A DNA stretch of 64,000 nt from DASPJR01 sp035628505 (GTDB lineage Bacteria > Planctomycetota > SZUA-567 > H5-PLA8). Numbering within the stretch: position 1 is the first letter of the stretch; each line of letters opens with the position of its first letter. Both the position numbers and the translations under genes were made by a program. Under the pieces are notes generated by a model that made no database searches, had not been told where the DNA came from, and saw nothing but the letters and a program-made list of their open reading frames with translations. Below are positions 33,979 through 42,661 of the stretch, piece after piece. The stretch spans positions 49,216-113,215 of the forward strand of contig DASPJR010000232.1 of assembly GCA_035628505.1 (NCBI GenBank). The letters run 5' to 3'.

Positions 33979-34821
33979 ATGCGCATCATCGATCCGCACG
34001 CCCACATGTACAGCCGGCCGGTTGACGACTACGAAATGATGCTGCTCTGCGGCGTCGAGGCTGTCGTGGAACCCTCGTTCTGGCTCGGCAACGATCGCCA
34101 GTATGCAGGCAGCTTCTACGATTACTTCAACCACATCAGCGAATGGGAGCCGAAGAACCGCGCGGCCAAGCGTGGAATGAAGCACTTCTGCACCATCGCG
34201 ATGAATCCAAAGGAAGCCGAACAGCTGTCGCTGGCGCGCGAAGTCGTGCAGGGAATGAAGCCCTTCCTCGACCGCGACACGGCTATCGGGATTGGCGAAG
34301 TCGGGCTGAACAACATCACGCCGAACGAAGAACTGATCCTTTCCGAGCAGCTTGAGCTGGCCAAGAAGATGGATGTGCCGGTGATCATTCACACGCCGCA
34401 CAACAACAAGCTTGAAGGAACACTGCGCATCATCGCCATCTGCAAGGAAGTCGGCGTCAATCCCGAGCGCATCGACATCGACCACAACACCGAAGAGACC
34501 ATTCAGCACACGCTCGACGGCGGCTTCTGGGCCGGGATCACCATGTATCCGCGGACCAAGTGCACGCCGCAGCGCGCGCGCGACATGGTCGACCGCTTCG
34601 GCGCCGACCACGTGCTGCTTAACAGCGCTTGCGACTGGGAAACGTCCGATCCCCTGACGGTGCCGAAGGCCGCACGCCTGATGCTGAACACCGGTTTCTC
34701 GCGCGCGCAGGTCACCGGCGTGGTCTGGGACAACCCGTATAAGTTCCTCGCCCAGTCGCCCAAGTTCCGCAAAGTGATGGAACCGCTTTACATGGAAGAC
34801 GCGGTCGCCGCTGCGAAGTAA
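33979..34821 (+). CDS. TatD-family metal-dependent hydrolase, EboB-like
   Basis: The 280-residue product starts at the ATG at 33979 with AGGAGG nine bases upstream. MRIIDPHAHMYSRPVDDYE is the metal-binding opening, followed by GVEAVVEPSFWLG. Further motifs: HFCTIAMNPKEAEQLS, IGIGEVGLN, VIIHTPHNNK, IDHNTEETI, GFWAGITMYPRTKC and SACDWETSDPLTVPK. This pattern fits the TatD-type protein of the ebo cluster (EboB in the usual naming) better than DNase TatD. The other ebo genes (UbiA-type transferase, dehydroquinate-synthase-like, phosphodiesterase) are not in this window. The enzyme's substrate is unknown. The preceding isomerase is not the ebo-cluster TIM barrel as far as can be judged. Confidence 0.85.
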   Translation: MRIIDPHAHMYSRPVDDYEMMLLCGVEAVVEPSFWLGNDRQYAGSFYDYFNHISEWEPKNRAAKRGMKHFCTIAMNPKEAEQLSLAREVVQGMKPFLDRDTAIGIGEVGLNNITPNEELILSEQLELAKKMDVPVIIHTPHNNKLEGTLRIIAICKEVGVNPERIDIDHNTEETIQHTLDGGFWAGITMYPRTKCTPQRARDMVDRFGADHVLLNSACDWETSDPLTVPKAARLMLNTGFSRAQVTGVVWDNPYKFLAQSPKFRKVMEPLYMEDAVAAAK

Positions 34822-34974
34822 CGGGCTCTTGGCTCTTGGGTTTTGGCTTTTAAGCGATCGACTCTGGCGCTGGCTGTTCAGGCGAAATGGCGCAAAGACG
34901 CGGCGGATATTCTTCCGTACCTTGTTCTTCGTGTCCTTCGTGAACTTCGTGGTAAAAAAATGCCGCGGCCGTGG
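34822..34974. repeat. heptamer and nonamer word repeats between convergent genes
   Basis: 34822-34856 carries GAGCCAA-type words on the minus strand (GGCTCTTGGCTCTTGG). 34922-34957 carries three 9-base words on the minus strand: CACGAAGTT, CACGAAGGA and CACGAAGAA. The two repeat families are adjacent. No gene is visible between the EboB-like and kinase stops. Confidence 0.75.
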
Positions 34975-37776
34975 TTACCGGAAACGGATGGCGTCGAGCT
35001 CGATTTCGTAGGACTGCTTCGTGATGAAAATGATGAAGAACATCAGTGTTTTCTCGTGGCCTTCCAGCGCCTTGCTGTAAGTGCCTTCCGGTTCAGCGAT
35101 CGGCATTTTAAAAACCGCCTCATCCAGCTTGAACACGTGTTCCATCGCTTCTCCGGGCTTGACCTGCGCCGGCTGCGATTCGAAGTACTTGTCGCCGCAC
35201 ATAAAGCCGATTGACATCTGCAGCGGATTTCCTTCCAGCAGCTTCGTCTGGATCACCACTTCCTTCTTTGAGGACAGATCAACGGGCGGAAGTTCCACTT
35301 TTGCCACGCCGCCACGCTCGAAGCCGTCTTCACCGCTGCTTCCCACATGCAGCACTTTATTTCCATTCTCGTGCTTCTTGACGCTTACCTTCGTTGTGTT
35401 CACCGTCGGAAGCTTGATTGGCGCGAATTTCCCGCTCGCTTCAAGGTTATCCACGATCGTGAGCGCCGCTTTGGCCTCGGATTTCCACTCGACGATCTTG
35501 ATGATGTTCTCCGTCGCCGCCATCGTATCGGCGTAGCTCTTGTCGAAGTCGGCAGCCATCTTCGTGAAGGTCTTCCAGCTCTTCGCGCTCGCGACCTTCT
35601 CCAGGTTTTCAAACGCCGCATATGCCTGCAGTTCGCGCTCGCCCATCTTCGCGAGCTTCAACTTGCGCTCCCAGCGAGGCTTCTCTGTCTCTTTCAGTTT
35701 CTCTTTCAGCGCGTCCGCGTCGGCGTAATTTCCGCGCGCACAGAGATACTTCATCTGCGCGGCGGCGCTCTGATCGGGAGCGACTTTCAGGATGTCCGCG
35801 AGCGGCAGCGATGCGGCCGGCACATAAAGCTGCAGCTTGTTGCCTTTGACGTTGATCTCGACGGAAAGCCCGCGGCCCGAGTCATATCCGATGATCTTGC
35901 CCTTGCTGGTTTCCCACTTTTTTGCCGTGTCCTCGTTAAGGTCCACCATTCCGCCCGTGGCCGCTTTGTTTTTCATGGCCTCCTGCTCGAAGGCAATCGC
36001 CGCCTGAAAATCGGCGAGCTCGGCATTCAGATCACTGCGTGCGGGACTGAATTCAGATTTATTCGACAGGTCGCGGATATCCGCCTGCGCTTTTTGCAGA
36101 TCGCCTTTTTCCGTCAGCTTGCGCATTTCGGAAAGGAAGCGGGCATACAGCATATCTGCCGTGAGCTTCATCTCCGGCTCTTCCATTTCCACAGGCGCGG
36201 GTGGAAGCGCCTTGCTCGTGACGCCGACCACTTCAGGTGCCACGTCGGGTTTCTTTTCAGGCTTCTTCACCGGTTTTTCGTCGGGCACGACGACCGTCTC
36301 AACCGGGGGCTTAGGATCGGGCGTTTTAACCTCCGGCTTTTTCTCGGGCGGGATTTCGGGCGGCTTGTCTTTGGGCGGATCAGGTATCTGCGCCACTTCC
36401 TTCACGGGCGGCGGTTCATCTTTTTTCGCCGTGGGCTGCGGTACATCCGGTTTCTTCACGGCCGGAGCGCCTTTGGTCAGGTACCACAAGGCGGTGCCGA
36501 GAACGGCAATCATTGCGAACGCGATAAGTCCGGATGCTGCCGGACGCGTGGCGATATGCCGGCCGGTTCCCGTGAGCGTGCGCCGCTCGCTCACCGGAGC
36601 CTGCGGTCCGGTCGTATTGCGTCCCACGGCGGCCGTTCGCCGCGGCATCGCGCACGAGCTCTTGCCTTTGAATCCCGCTGCCTTGATCGGGCCGTTGTTC
36701 TTCGCCAGGTCCATATCGGCAAGCAGCTCAATGGCATTCGTGTAGCGGTCGGCCGCGGCCTTGGCCATCATCTTCGAGATGATCTCGCCGTAGCTTACGG
36801 GAATGGCCGGATCCGTGTCGCACGGGTTCTTCGCTTCGTCCGTAATATGCAGAGCCATCACCGCCGCGCCCGTCGGGGCATCGAAAGGCGTTTTGCCCGT
36901 GAGCATGTGATAAAACGTTCCGCCGAGCGAATAGATGTCGCTGCGCGTGTCGACGTTCTTCTCGCCGCGAGCCTGCTCGGGGGAAATGTAATGCGGCGTG
37001 CCGACGGCCTGCCCGGCCTGGGTGAGGCTGGCGTCTTCGGTCTTCTCGTTCTGCTTGGCAAGGCCGAGATCGCAGAGCTTCGCGACACCGGTGCTCGTGA
37101 GCATGATATTGTCGGGCTTGATGTCGCGGTGAACCAGGCGGTGAGTCTCAGCATACACGAGCGCCTCGACGACCTGGTAGACGATCTTGAATGCTTCCTC
37201 GGGCGTAAGCCTGCCTTTTTCTTTCAGCACCTGCTTGACCGTTTTGCCGTCAACGAACTCCATGGCGAAAAACGTGTATCCGCCCTGTTCGCCGCAATCG
37301 ATGCCGTTGATAATGTTCAGATGGCTGAGCTTAGCGCTGAGCTTGGCTTCATGCAGAAAGCGCTGCTTGAACACCGGATCCTGCGCCAGCTTCGGCGGAA
37401 GAATCTTAAGTGCGACGACACGGTCCATGCTGATCTGGCGCGCGCGGAACACCGCGCCCATGCCGCCCTGCCCGACTTTTTCGAGAATCTCAAAGCCGGC
37501 GATGACGGTCGCACCGCGCGTGGCGCGTTCGCAGGCGCGTGCCTGCTGCTGCGTCAACACGCCTAATTTGACAAGGAAAACGGTGAGATCTTCGCTCGAG
37601 TTCTGCCGCTTGTGTTCGTCCAGCGCCTGCTTGATCTGTTCGGCCGTGCAGTAGCCGCGCTCAATGGCGATTTCTGTGAAATCTTTCGGTTTTACGCCAG
37701 GCGGAGTCATGGTGTTGACGGCCGCGGGATAGCCCGAGCGGTTTGGCGGCAGCGGAGAGGTCGGACCGTCAGCCAT
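34975..37776 (-). CDS. Hanks-type serine/threonine protein kinase, membrane anchored
   Basis: The product is 933 residues from the ATG at 37776, with AAGGA six bases upstream. A helical N-terminal module (about 25-85; TEIAIERGYCTAEQIKQAL) resembles GspE N-terminal-type adaptor domains. The kinase domain (about 95-370) has GQGGMGAVF, ALKI with the ATP lysine, HRDIKPDNIM, DLGLAKQ and GTPHYISPEQARG. A membrane segment lies near 412-430. A very acidic Pro/Lys-rich linker follows (about 435-530). The C-terminal domain of about 400 residues has predicted helices and beta strands (GIIGYDSGRGLSVEINV-type region near 640) and presumably lies outside the membrane as a sensor. Typical of planctomycete-like kinases; targets unknown. 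Confidence 0.92.
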   Translation of the reverse strand: MADGPTSPLPPNRSGYPAAVNTMTPPGVKPKDFTEIAIERGYCTAEQIKQALDEHKRQNSSEDLTVFLVKLGVLTQQQARACERATRGATVIAGFEILEKVGQGGMGAVFRARQISMDRVVALKILPPKLAQDPVFKQRFLHEAKLSAKLSHLNIINGIDCGEQGGYTFFAMEFVDGKTVKQVLKEKGRLTPEEAFKIVYQVVEALVYAETHRLVHRDIKPDNIMLTSTGVAKLCDLGLAKQNEKTEDASLTQAGQAVGTPHYISPEQARGEKNVDTRSDIYSLGGTFYHMLTGKTPFDAPTGAAVMALHITDEAKNPCDTDPAIPVSYGEIISKMMAKAAADRYTNAIELLADMDLAKNNGPIKAAGFKGKSSCAMPRRTAAVGRNTTGPQAPVSERRTLTGTGRHIATRPAASGLIAFAMIAVLGTALWYLTKGAPAVKKPDVPQPTAKKDEPPPVKEVAQIPDPPKDKPPEIPPEKKPEVKTPDPKPPVETVVVPDEKPVKKPEKKPDVAPEVVGVTSKALPPAPVEMEEPEMKLTADMLYARFLSEMRKLTEKGDLQKAQADIRDLSNKSEFSPARSDLNAELADFQAAIAFEQEAMKNKAATGGMVDLNEDTAKKWETSKGKIIGYDSGRGLSVEINVKGNKLQLYVPAASLPLADILKVAPDQSAAAQMKYLCARGNYADADALKEKLKETEKPRWERKLKLAKMGERELQAYAAFENLEKVASAKSWKTFTKMAADFDKSYADTMAATENIIKIVEWKSEAKAALTIVDNLEASGKFAPIKLPTVNTTKVSVKKHENGNKVLHVGSSGEDGFERGGVAKVELPPVDLSSKKEVVIQTKLLEGNPLQMSIGFMCGDKYFESQPAQVKPGEAMEHVFKLDEAVFKMPIAEPEGTYSKALEGHEKTLMFFIIFITKQSYEIELDAIRFR

Positions 37777-37960
37777 GGCTTTCCTTAGCACAGCGCAGCA
37801 GCGGCATAATTCTTGAACGTACGTACACAGAATATGTTAGGCGAAGCAGCCACAAGCGCCACCGGAAAAATACCTTGTTGCCGCCAGTCGCAGGCTCAGG
37901 AAAACCGTGTCAACATGCCACGGTGTGGAACGGCCGCCCTGCGCTGCTACATCGTTTCTC
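37777..37960. other. short intergenic region, no gene seen
   Basis: 184 bases separate the kinase start from the stop of the Lnt-like gene on the same strand. No feature beyond ordinary AT-rich upstream sequence of the kinase is visible. Confidence 0.4.
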
Positions 37961-39355
37961 TCACGCAGCAAATCTAAGCGCCAGCATCCCCGCGAGCGCC
38001 GCCGCGCAGGCTACGACAAGCCACTCGCCAAAGCGTGCGTAGAATGTACGGCCTGAACCCACCGGAAGATCAGCTACGACGCAGCCGGGCCCTTCGCGGA
38101 AGTGATCGCGCCGCGCGAGCACCCTTCCCTTCTCGGTGATAATGGCACTGATCCCGTTGCTGGCGCCGCGCACGATGGCATAGCCGAACTCGATTGCGCG
38201 GAAGATGCACGCCTCAAAATGATAATCCTTCACTTTGCGCCAGTCGTTGGTGGGCACAGCCATGATCTGCACGTCTTCGCTCGCGTAGCGCCGTGCAAGA
38301 TCAGTGAAATTGTCGTCCTGGCAGATCATTCCGCCGAGCGCCGCGTCCTCAACGTCCAGCAGAACGAGTTTGCCCTCGCCGCGCCGGTAGTTCTCGAAAA
38401 AGGGAATTAGATGCGTCTTGGCGTATTCACCGCGCAGCTTTCCGGTGGAATCAATAAAAGCTATGCGGTTGTCATTGCGCTCGAGATTGAAATAGCCAAT
38501 CGCGAGCATGATTCCATAGCTGCGCGCGAGATCACCAAACGTGCTCAGCCACATCTCGCGCTCATGCGCTGAGAAGGCCAGACCGGTCTCCGGCGATACG
38601 AGGATTTTCGCGCCGCCATTTGCCGCCTGCGCGACAAAAGGCTTGAAGAATTGTTTGAACAGGTCAACCGAAGTTGTTTCGGGGCCGTCGTCCAGGTGCT
38701 CAAACGTCCAGCCCAGGGCCGCGGCTTTGATGCTCTGCTTCGGAACGCGCAGCCACGACGCCGCATTGTAAACCATCGGCGGCCCCAGCAGTGCCGCCAG
38801 AATCATCAGCACTAACGGCTGGTCTTCGGGCCGCGTGAGCACGATGGCTGCAAGAGACTGACACGCCAGTAGCACGAAGACGATTCCCTTCATGCCGCTG
38901 ATGCGAACGAACTGAATCGCCCACGGTGCCGCCGACCACACGCGCACAAAGGATTGCGCCGTTCCCCACATCGGAAAGAGCGTCACGTTGAGCCACTCAA
39001 GCAGAACGCCCAGGCAGGCCACCGCCAAGGCTCCATGCGGCAGCGGCCAGCGCAGAAAAAAATACGCGCCGATCGATAATAGCGTCCAGATCGCCGTCAT
39101 ATACGCCGTAAGAATCGCCGTGAGCGGCAATGGAAAGCGCAGCATGCCCATCATGGGGACGGTGTAGCAGAGCCCCAGGCAAAGTCCCGCCAGTGTCGCG
39201 CTCGTCACAGAAGGGCAATGATTGAGCAGCGCATAAAGCCAGGGAATGAACGCGCCGAGTTGCAGAAACCACAGCCGCGCCGGGTAATCAGACAGGAAAA
39301 GCAGAATACCGCTTATCGCCGCAAGCACCGGAGCGTTCATTAAGAATTCGGGCAA
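37961..39355 (-). CDS. lnt: apolipoprotein N-acyltransferase-like membrane protein
   Basis: The product is 464 residues from a TTG at 39355, which has AGGAG seven bases upstream; an ATG at 39340 would be 459 residues and lacks a ribosome site. Six membrane segments occupy residues 8-210. The nitrilase (CN-hydrolase) domain follows with a complete catalytic set: Glu in SPETGLAF (about 253-260), Lys in AKTHLIPFFE (about 313) and Cys in GGMICQDDNF (about 344). A final membrane anchor lies at 440-460. Lnt transfers the third acyl chain onto lipoproteins, so this points to an outer-membrane-type lipoprotein pathway. An out-of-frame ATG six codons long lies between the TTG and the ATG. Confidence 0.82.
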   Translation of the reverse strand: MPEFLMNAPVLAAISGILLFLSDYPARLWFLQLGAFIPWLYALLNHCPSVTSATLAGLCLGLCYTVPMMGMLRFPLPLTAILTAYMTAIWTLLSIGAYFFLRWPLPHGALAVACLGVLLEWLNVTLFPMWGTAQSFVRVWSAAPWAIQFVRISGMKGIVFVLLACQSLAAIVLTRPEDQPLVLMILAALLGPPMVYNAASWLRVPKQSIKAAALGWTFEHLDDGPETTSVDLFKQFFKPFVAQAANGGAKILVSPETGLAFSAHEREMWLSTFGDLARSYGIMLAIGYFNLERNDNRIAFIDSTGKLRGEYAKTHLIPFFENYRRGEGKLVLLDVEDAALGGMICQDDNFTDLARRYASEDVQIMAVPTNDWRKVKDYHFEACIFRAIEFGYAIVRGASNGISAIITEKGRVLARRDHFREGPGCVVADLPVGSGRTFYARFGEWLVVACAAALAGMLALRFAA

Positions 39356-39360
39356 AGCAT

Positions 39361-39692
39361 TCTCCTGTAGTGCAAGCTATCGCTTGCGCAGCCGCCAAAG
39401 TCGTCCATATTTTATTCAGCCTACTTTTCTACCTTAAAAGTGTTTTCTTTGCGCCTTTGCGTCTTTGCGTGAGGCCTGTTTGCCTCGTCGCGTGAAAACC
39501 CGAAGATTGATCTTGCATCCAAAGCGATCTTTAGTAATGTATTGCCCCCAAGTAAAGGGAAGCGCATGGAGCGCGCCGCTTGAGAGGGAAAGCGCGCTGG
39601 GACTCTCCCGGGGAGAGTCTTGTTGGAACAGGATACATCGAACGGCCGCTAAAAGGATGCCGTGATTTTCAGGGGAGTGAGAAGTAGCTGTT
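39361..39692. other. rpsO upstream region with word repeat and hairpin
   Basis: This 332-base region contains CTTTGCGC, CTTTGCGT, CTTTGCGT in tandem (39447-39472). A possible promoter, TTGCAT (39513-39518) and TAATGT (39535-39540) 16 bases apart, is a weak match. An 8-bp stem, 39601-39608 with 39612-39619 (GACTCTCC/GGAGAGTC, loop CGG), lies 74 bases before the rpsO ATG. It could act in rpsO regulation. Confidence 0.55.
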
Positions 39693-39962
39693 ATGGTCAT
39701 GACTACCGCTCGACGCAAAGAACTAATCAAGAGTTACCAGACGACTCCGACGGACACTGGCAGCACGGAAGTCCAGGTGGCTCTGCTGACCGAGCGCATC
39801 GTGGCAATGACGGGCCATCTCAAGTCCCATCAGAAAGATCACCACTCCCGCCTCGGCCTGACGAAGATGGTTGCACGCCGTACCCGCCTGCTGACCTACC
39901 TGCGCGACAGAGATGTCGAGCGCTATAAGACCCTCATCGAGCGCCTCGGCCTCCGGAAATAG
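39693..39962 (+). CDS. rpsO: 30S ribosomal protein S15
   Basis: The 89-residue S15 binds 16S rRNA in the central domain of the 30S subunit. Signatures: ELIKSYQTTPTDTGSTEVQV, KSHQKDHHSRLGLTKMVARR and LLTYLRDRDVERYKTLI. A second ATG six bases later would also serve. In many bacteria S15 represses its own mRNA through a leader structure, and a hairpin at 39601-39619 lies in the leader. It precedes pnp, as in Escherichia coli and many others. Confidence 0.97.
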   Translation: MVMTTARRKELIKSYQTTPTDTGSTEVQVALLTERIVAMTGHLKSHQKDHHSRLGLTKMVARRTRLLTYLRDRDVERYKTLIERLGLRK

Positions 39963-39977
39963 TTCGTTGTCAGTCGC

Positions 39978-39997
39978 CCGCGGCCATCGAGCCGCGG
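39978..39997 (+). terminator. rpsO-pnp intercistronic hairpin
   Basis: A perfect 7-bp stem, CCGCGGC (39978-39984) with GCCGCGG (39991-39997), and a 6-base loop lies 16 bases after the rpsO stop. It lacks a U-tract, so it is more likely a processing or RNA-stability hairpin. RNase III processing between these genes is known in enterobacteria. Confidence 0.6.
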
Positions 39998-40135
39998 TCT
40001 GCTTATGGCATTTCGAATCACAGCAACATGGGGCTGCCTCGTGTGCGAAGTCGTTTCGCGCGCGTGCGTCCTGCTTTGATTTGGCCTTCTATAGCACTCC
40101 TGGCAAGCGAACCACAAAAAGGAAACACTGCACAC

Positions 40136-42415
40136 ATGGCTCACCACATTGTCGAGCGCGAGATTGGCGGACGAAAGCTCCGTATTGAGACAGGAAAGAT
40201 TGCGAAACAGGCGGCCGGCGCGGCCATCGTCACGCTCGGCGAAACCGTTGTCTTCGCCGCCGTCAGTGAACAGCCCATCAAAGAGGGCATGGACTTCTTC
40301 CCGCTCACCGTCGACTACCGCGAGAAAGGCTACGCCAGCGGCATGATCTTCGGCGGCCGCTTCCAGAAGCGCGAAGGCCGGCCCTCCGACAAAGAAACGC
40401 TGACGATGCGCCTGATCGACCGGCCCATTCGCCCGCTCTGGCCCACCGGCTACATGCGCGACGTCCTGATCCAGGCGTTCACGCTCTCGGCCGAACCGGA
40501 CATCGATCCCGATATTCTCGCGATGATCGCCGCCTCGACTGCGCTCTCGCTCTCCAACCTGCCCTTCCAGGGCCCGCTGGGCGCCGTGCGCGTCGGCATG
40601 CTAGATGGCAAGTTCGTGCTTCTGCCCTCGCACACCGAGCTTGAAAAGAGCGCGCTGGACCTGGCGGTCGCCGGAACCAAGTCGGCGGTGCTGATGGTCG
40701 AGTCGGGCGCAAACGAAGTCAGCGAAGACGACCTGATCAACGCCATCGAGTTCGGCCACGGATTCATCCGCGAAATCGTCGCGATGCAGGAAGAGCTCGT
40801 CGCGAAAGTACAGCCGAAGAAGGATCCGTTCACCTCGCCTGTGCCGCACCCGATCATCGAGCAGATCGCCACGCAGTACCTCGATGCCGCCAAGCGTGCC
40901 GCGATGACACCAACCAAGTTCGCGCGCCGCGACGCGCTCAAGCAGCTCCGCGCCGAGCTCATCGAGAAATACGCCAAGGAATCGCTCGTCCTCGCCGGGC
41001 AGCCGGTCGACGACAAGACGCCGGCCGCTTACCACGTCAAGCAGGCCTTCGAAGTGCTGCAGGAACGCGCGATCCGCACGCTGATCCGCGAAGGCATCCG
41101 CTGCGACGGCCGCAAGCGCGACGAAATCCGCCCGATCACCTGCGAAGTCGGACTGCTGCCGCGCGCACACGGCTCGGCGCTGTTCACCCGCGGCGAAACG
41201 CAGGCGCTGGTCGTCACAACGATGGGCACGGTCAGCGACGAGCAGACCGTCGAATCACTGCGCGGCGAATTCACCGACAAGTTCATGCTGCATTACAACT
41301 TCCCCAGCTTCTCCGTGGGTGAAGTGAAAATGCCGCGCGGCCCTGGACGCCGCGAAATCGGACACGGCTACCTCGCGCGCCGCGCGATCAAGCCGATGCT
41401 GCCCGACTATGAGAAGTTCCCATACACGCTGCGCCTGGTCAGCGAGATCATGGAATCCAACGGTTCCAGCTCGATGGCCTCGGTCTGCGGCGGAACGCTG
41501 GCGCTGCTCGACGCGGGTGTGCCGATGAAGGCGCCGGTCGCCGGAATCGCCATGGGACTGGTCGAAGAGAACGGCGAATATTGCGTCGTCAGCGACATCC
41601 TCGGCGACGAAGACCACTACGGCGATATGGACTTCAAAGTCGCCGGTACGGATAAGGGCGTGACGGCTCTTCAGATGGACCTCAAGAGCCAGGGCATTCC
41701 GCCGGCTGTAATGCGCCAGGCGCTCGAACAGGCCAAGGCCGGCCGCAAGCACATCCTCGCGCAGATGGCGTCGGTGCTCGCCACGCCGCGCCCGAACATC
41801 AGCGAGCACGCGCCGAAGATCATCCAGATGAAGATTGATCCGGAAAAGATCGGCAAGCTGATCGGACCTGGCGGCAAGATGATCCGCTCGCTGGAAGAAA
41901 AGTACAAGGTCACCATCGAAGTGCAGGACGACGGCTCAGTCGTGGTCGCCAGCCCCAAGCGCGATCAGGCCGAAGAAGCGCAGAAGGTCATCGAAGGCCT
42001 GGCCGGAACGCCGCAGGTCGGCACGATCTACATGGGCGAAGTGGTCAACATCAAGGAGTTCGGCGTGTTCTTCGAGATCATGCCGGGCACCGACGGCATG
42101 TGCCACGTCTCTGAACTGGATGTTGCCTACGTCAAGAACCCGCAGGAGTTCTGCAAAGTCGGCGACAAGATGGAAGTGAAGCTGATCGCTGTCGACGACC
42201 TCGGCCGCCTGAAGCTCTCGCGCAAAGCCGTGATCGCTCCGGGCACCGAATCGGTTCCCGCGCCGGGCGGTGGCGGCGGCGGCGGTGAACGGCGCGGCAG
42301 CGGAGACCGCGGCGGACGTCCCCCGCGTCGCGACCGCGGCGGTGATCGTGGCGGCGACCGTGGCGGCGACCGCGGCGGTGACCGTGGCGCCCCGCGCGAA
42401 GGTGGAGCGAACTAA
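40136..42415 (+). CDS. pnp: polyribonucleotide nucleotidyltransferase
   Basis: The product is 759 residues from the ATG at 40136. The order is RNase PH domain 1 (from AHHIVEREIGGRKLRIETG), alpha-helical domain (about 240-320), RNase PH domain 2, KH domain (EKIGKLIGPGGKMIRSLEEK near 566-585) and S1 domain (GTIYMGEVVNIKEFGVFFEI near 630-650). It degrades mRNA 3' to 5' with phosphate and can add tails. The C-terminal 45 residues are a Gly/Arg/Asp repeat (GGDRGGDRGGDRGG), longer than usual and likely to bind RNA. The open frame starts 36 codons earlier, but that part is not family-like. Confidence 0.97.
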   Translation: MAHHIVEREIGGRKLRIETGKIAKQAAGAAIVTLGETVVFAAVSEQPIKEGMDFFPLTVDYREKGYASGMIFGGRFQKREGRPSDKETLTMRLIDRPIRPLWPTGYMRDVLIQAFTLSAEPDIDPDILAMIAASTALSLSNLPFQGPLGAVRVGMLDGKFVLLPSHTELEKSALDLAVAGTKSAVLMVESGANEVSEDDLINAIEFGHGFIREIVAMQEELVAKVQPKKDPFTSPVPHPIIEQIATQYLDAAKRAAMTPTKFARRDALKQLRAELIEKYAKESLVLAGQPVDDKTPAAYHVKQAFEVLQERAIRTLIREGIRCDGRKRDEIRPITCEVGLLPRAHGSALFTRGETQALVVTTMGTVSDEQTVESLRGEFTDKFMLHYNFPSFSVGEVKMPRGPGRREIGHGYLARRAIKPMLPDYEKFPYTLRLVSEIMESNGSSSMASVCGGTLALLDAGVPMKAPVAGIAMGLVEENGEYCVVSDILGDEDHYGDMDFKVAGTDKGVTALQMDLKSQGIPPAVMRQALEQAKAGRKHILAQMASVLATPRPNISEHAPKIIQMKIDPEKIGKLIGPGGKMIRSLEEKYKVTIEVQDDGSVVVASPKRDQAEEAQKVIEGLAGTPQVGTIYMGEVVNIKEFGVFFEIMPGTDGMCHVSELDVAYVKNPQEFCKVGDKMEVKLIAVDDLGRLKLSRKAVIAPGTESVPAPGGGGGGGERRGSGDRGGRPPRRDRGGDRGGDRGGDRGGDRGAPREGGAN

Positions 42416-42427
42416 CACGGAAATGCT

Positions 42428-42465
42428 TCACCACAAGACATGAAGACTCAAAGACACGAAGGACT
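42428..42465. repeat. octamer word repeat after pnp
   Basis: AAGACATG, AAGACTCA, AAGACACG and AAGGACTT follow in exact 8-base spacing (42436-42467). They lie a few bases after the pnp stop and before the terminator. Confidence 0.6.
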
Positions 42466-42613
42466 TTGGGTCTGAGAAGACAAATCAGGTGACATGAAAG
42501 TGCCGGCTGGCGTACGTTGAGAAGTACATAACCCAGCCCGCGAAAACAAAGTCACTGACTGACCGAAGCCGTAGCTGTTTAAAAAAGAACTGCAGTCCGT
42601 TTCGGAAAGTACA

Positions 42614-42642
42614 AGCGCCGGCGAAAGCCGGCGCTTTTTTTA
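42614..42642 (+). terminator. strong intrinsic terminator of rpsO-pnp
   Basis: AGCGCCGGC (42614-42622), loop GAAA and GCCGGCGCT (42627-42635) form a perfect 9-bp stem with a stable tetraloop, followed by a run of T (42635-42641). It lies 200 bases after pnp. Confidence 0.92.
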
Positions 42643-42661
42643 TTTCTGCTATCTCACGGCA

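Noticed and set aside
35347..37566. Plus-strand open frame opposite the protein kinase
   Set aside because: The kinase motifs on the minus strand are unambiguous; this translation has none.
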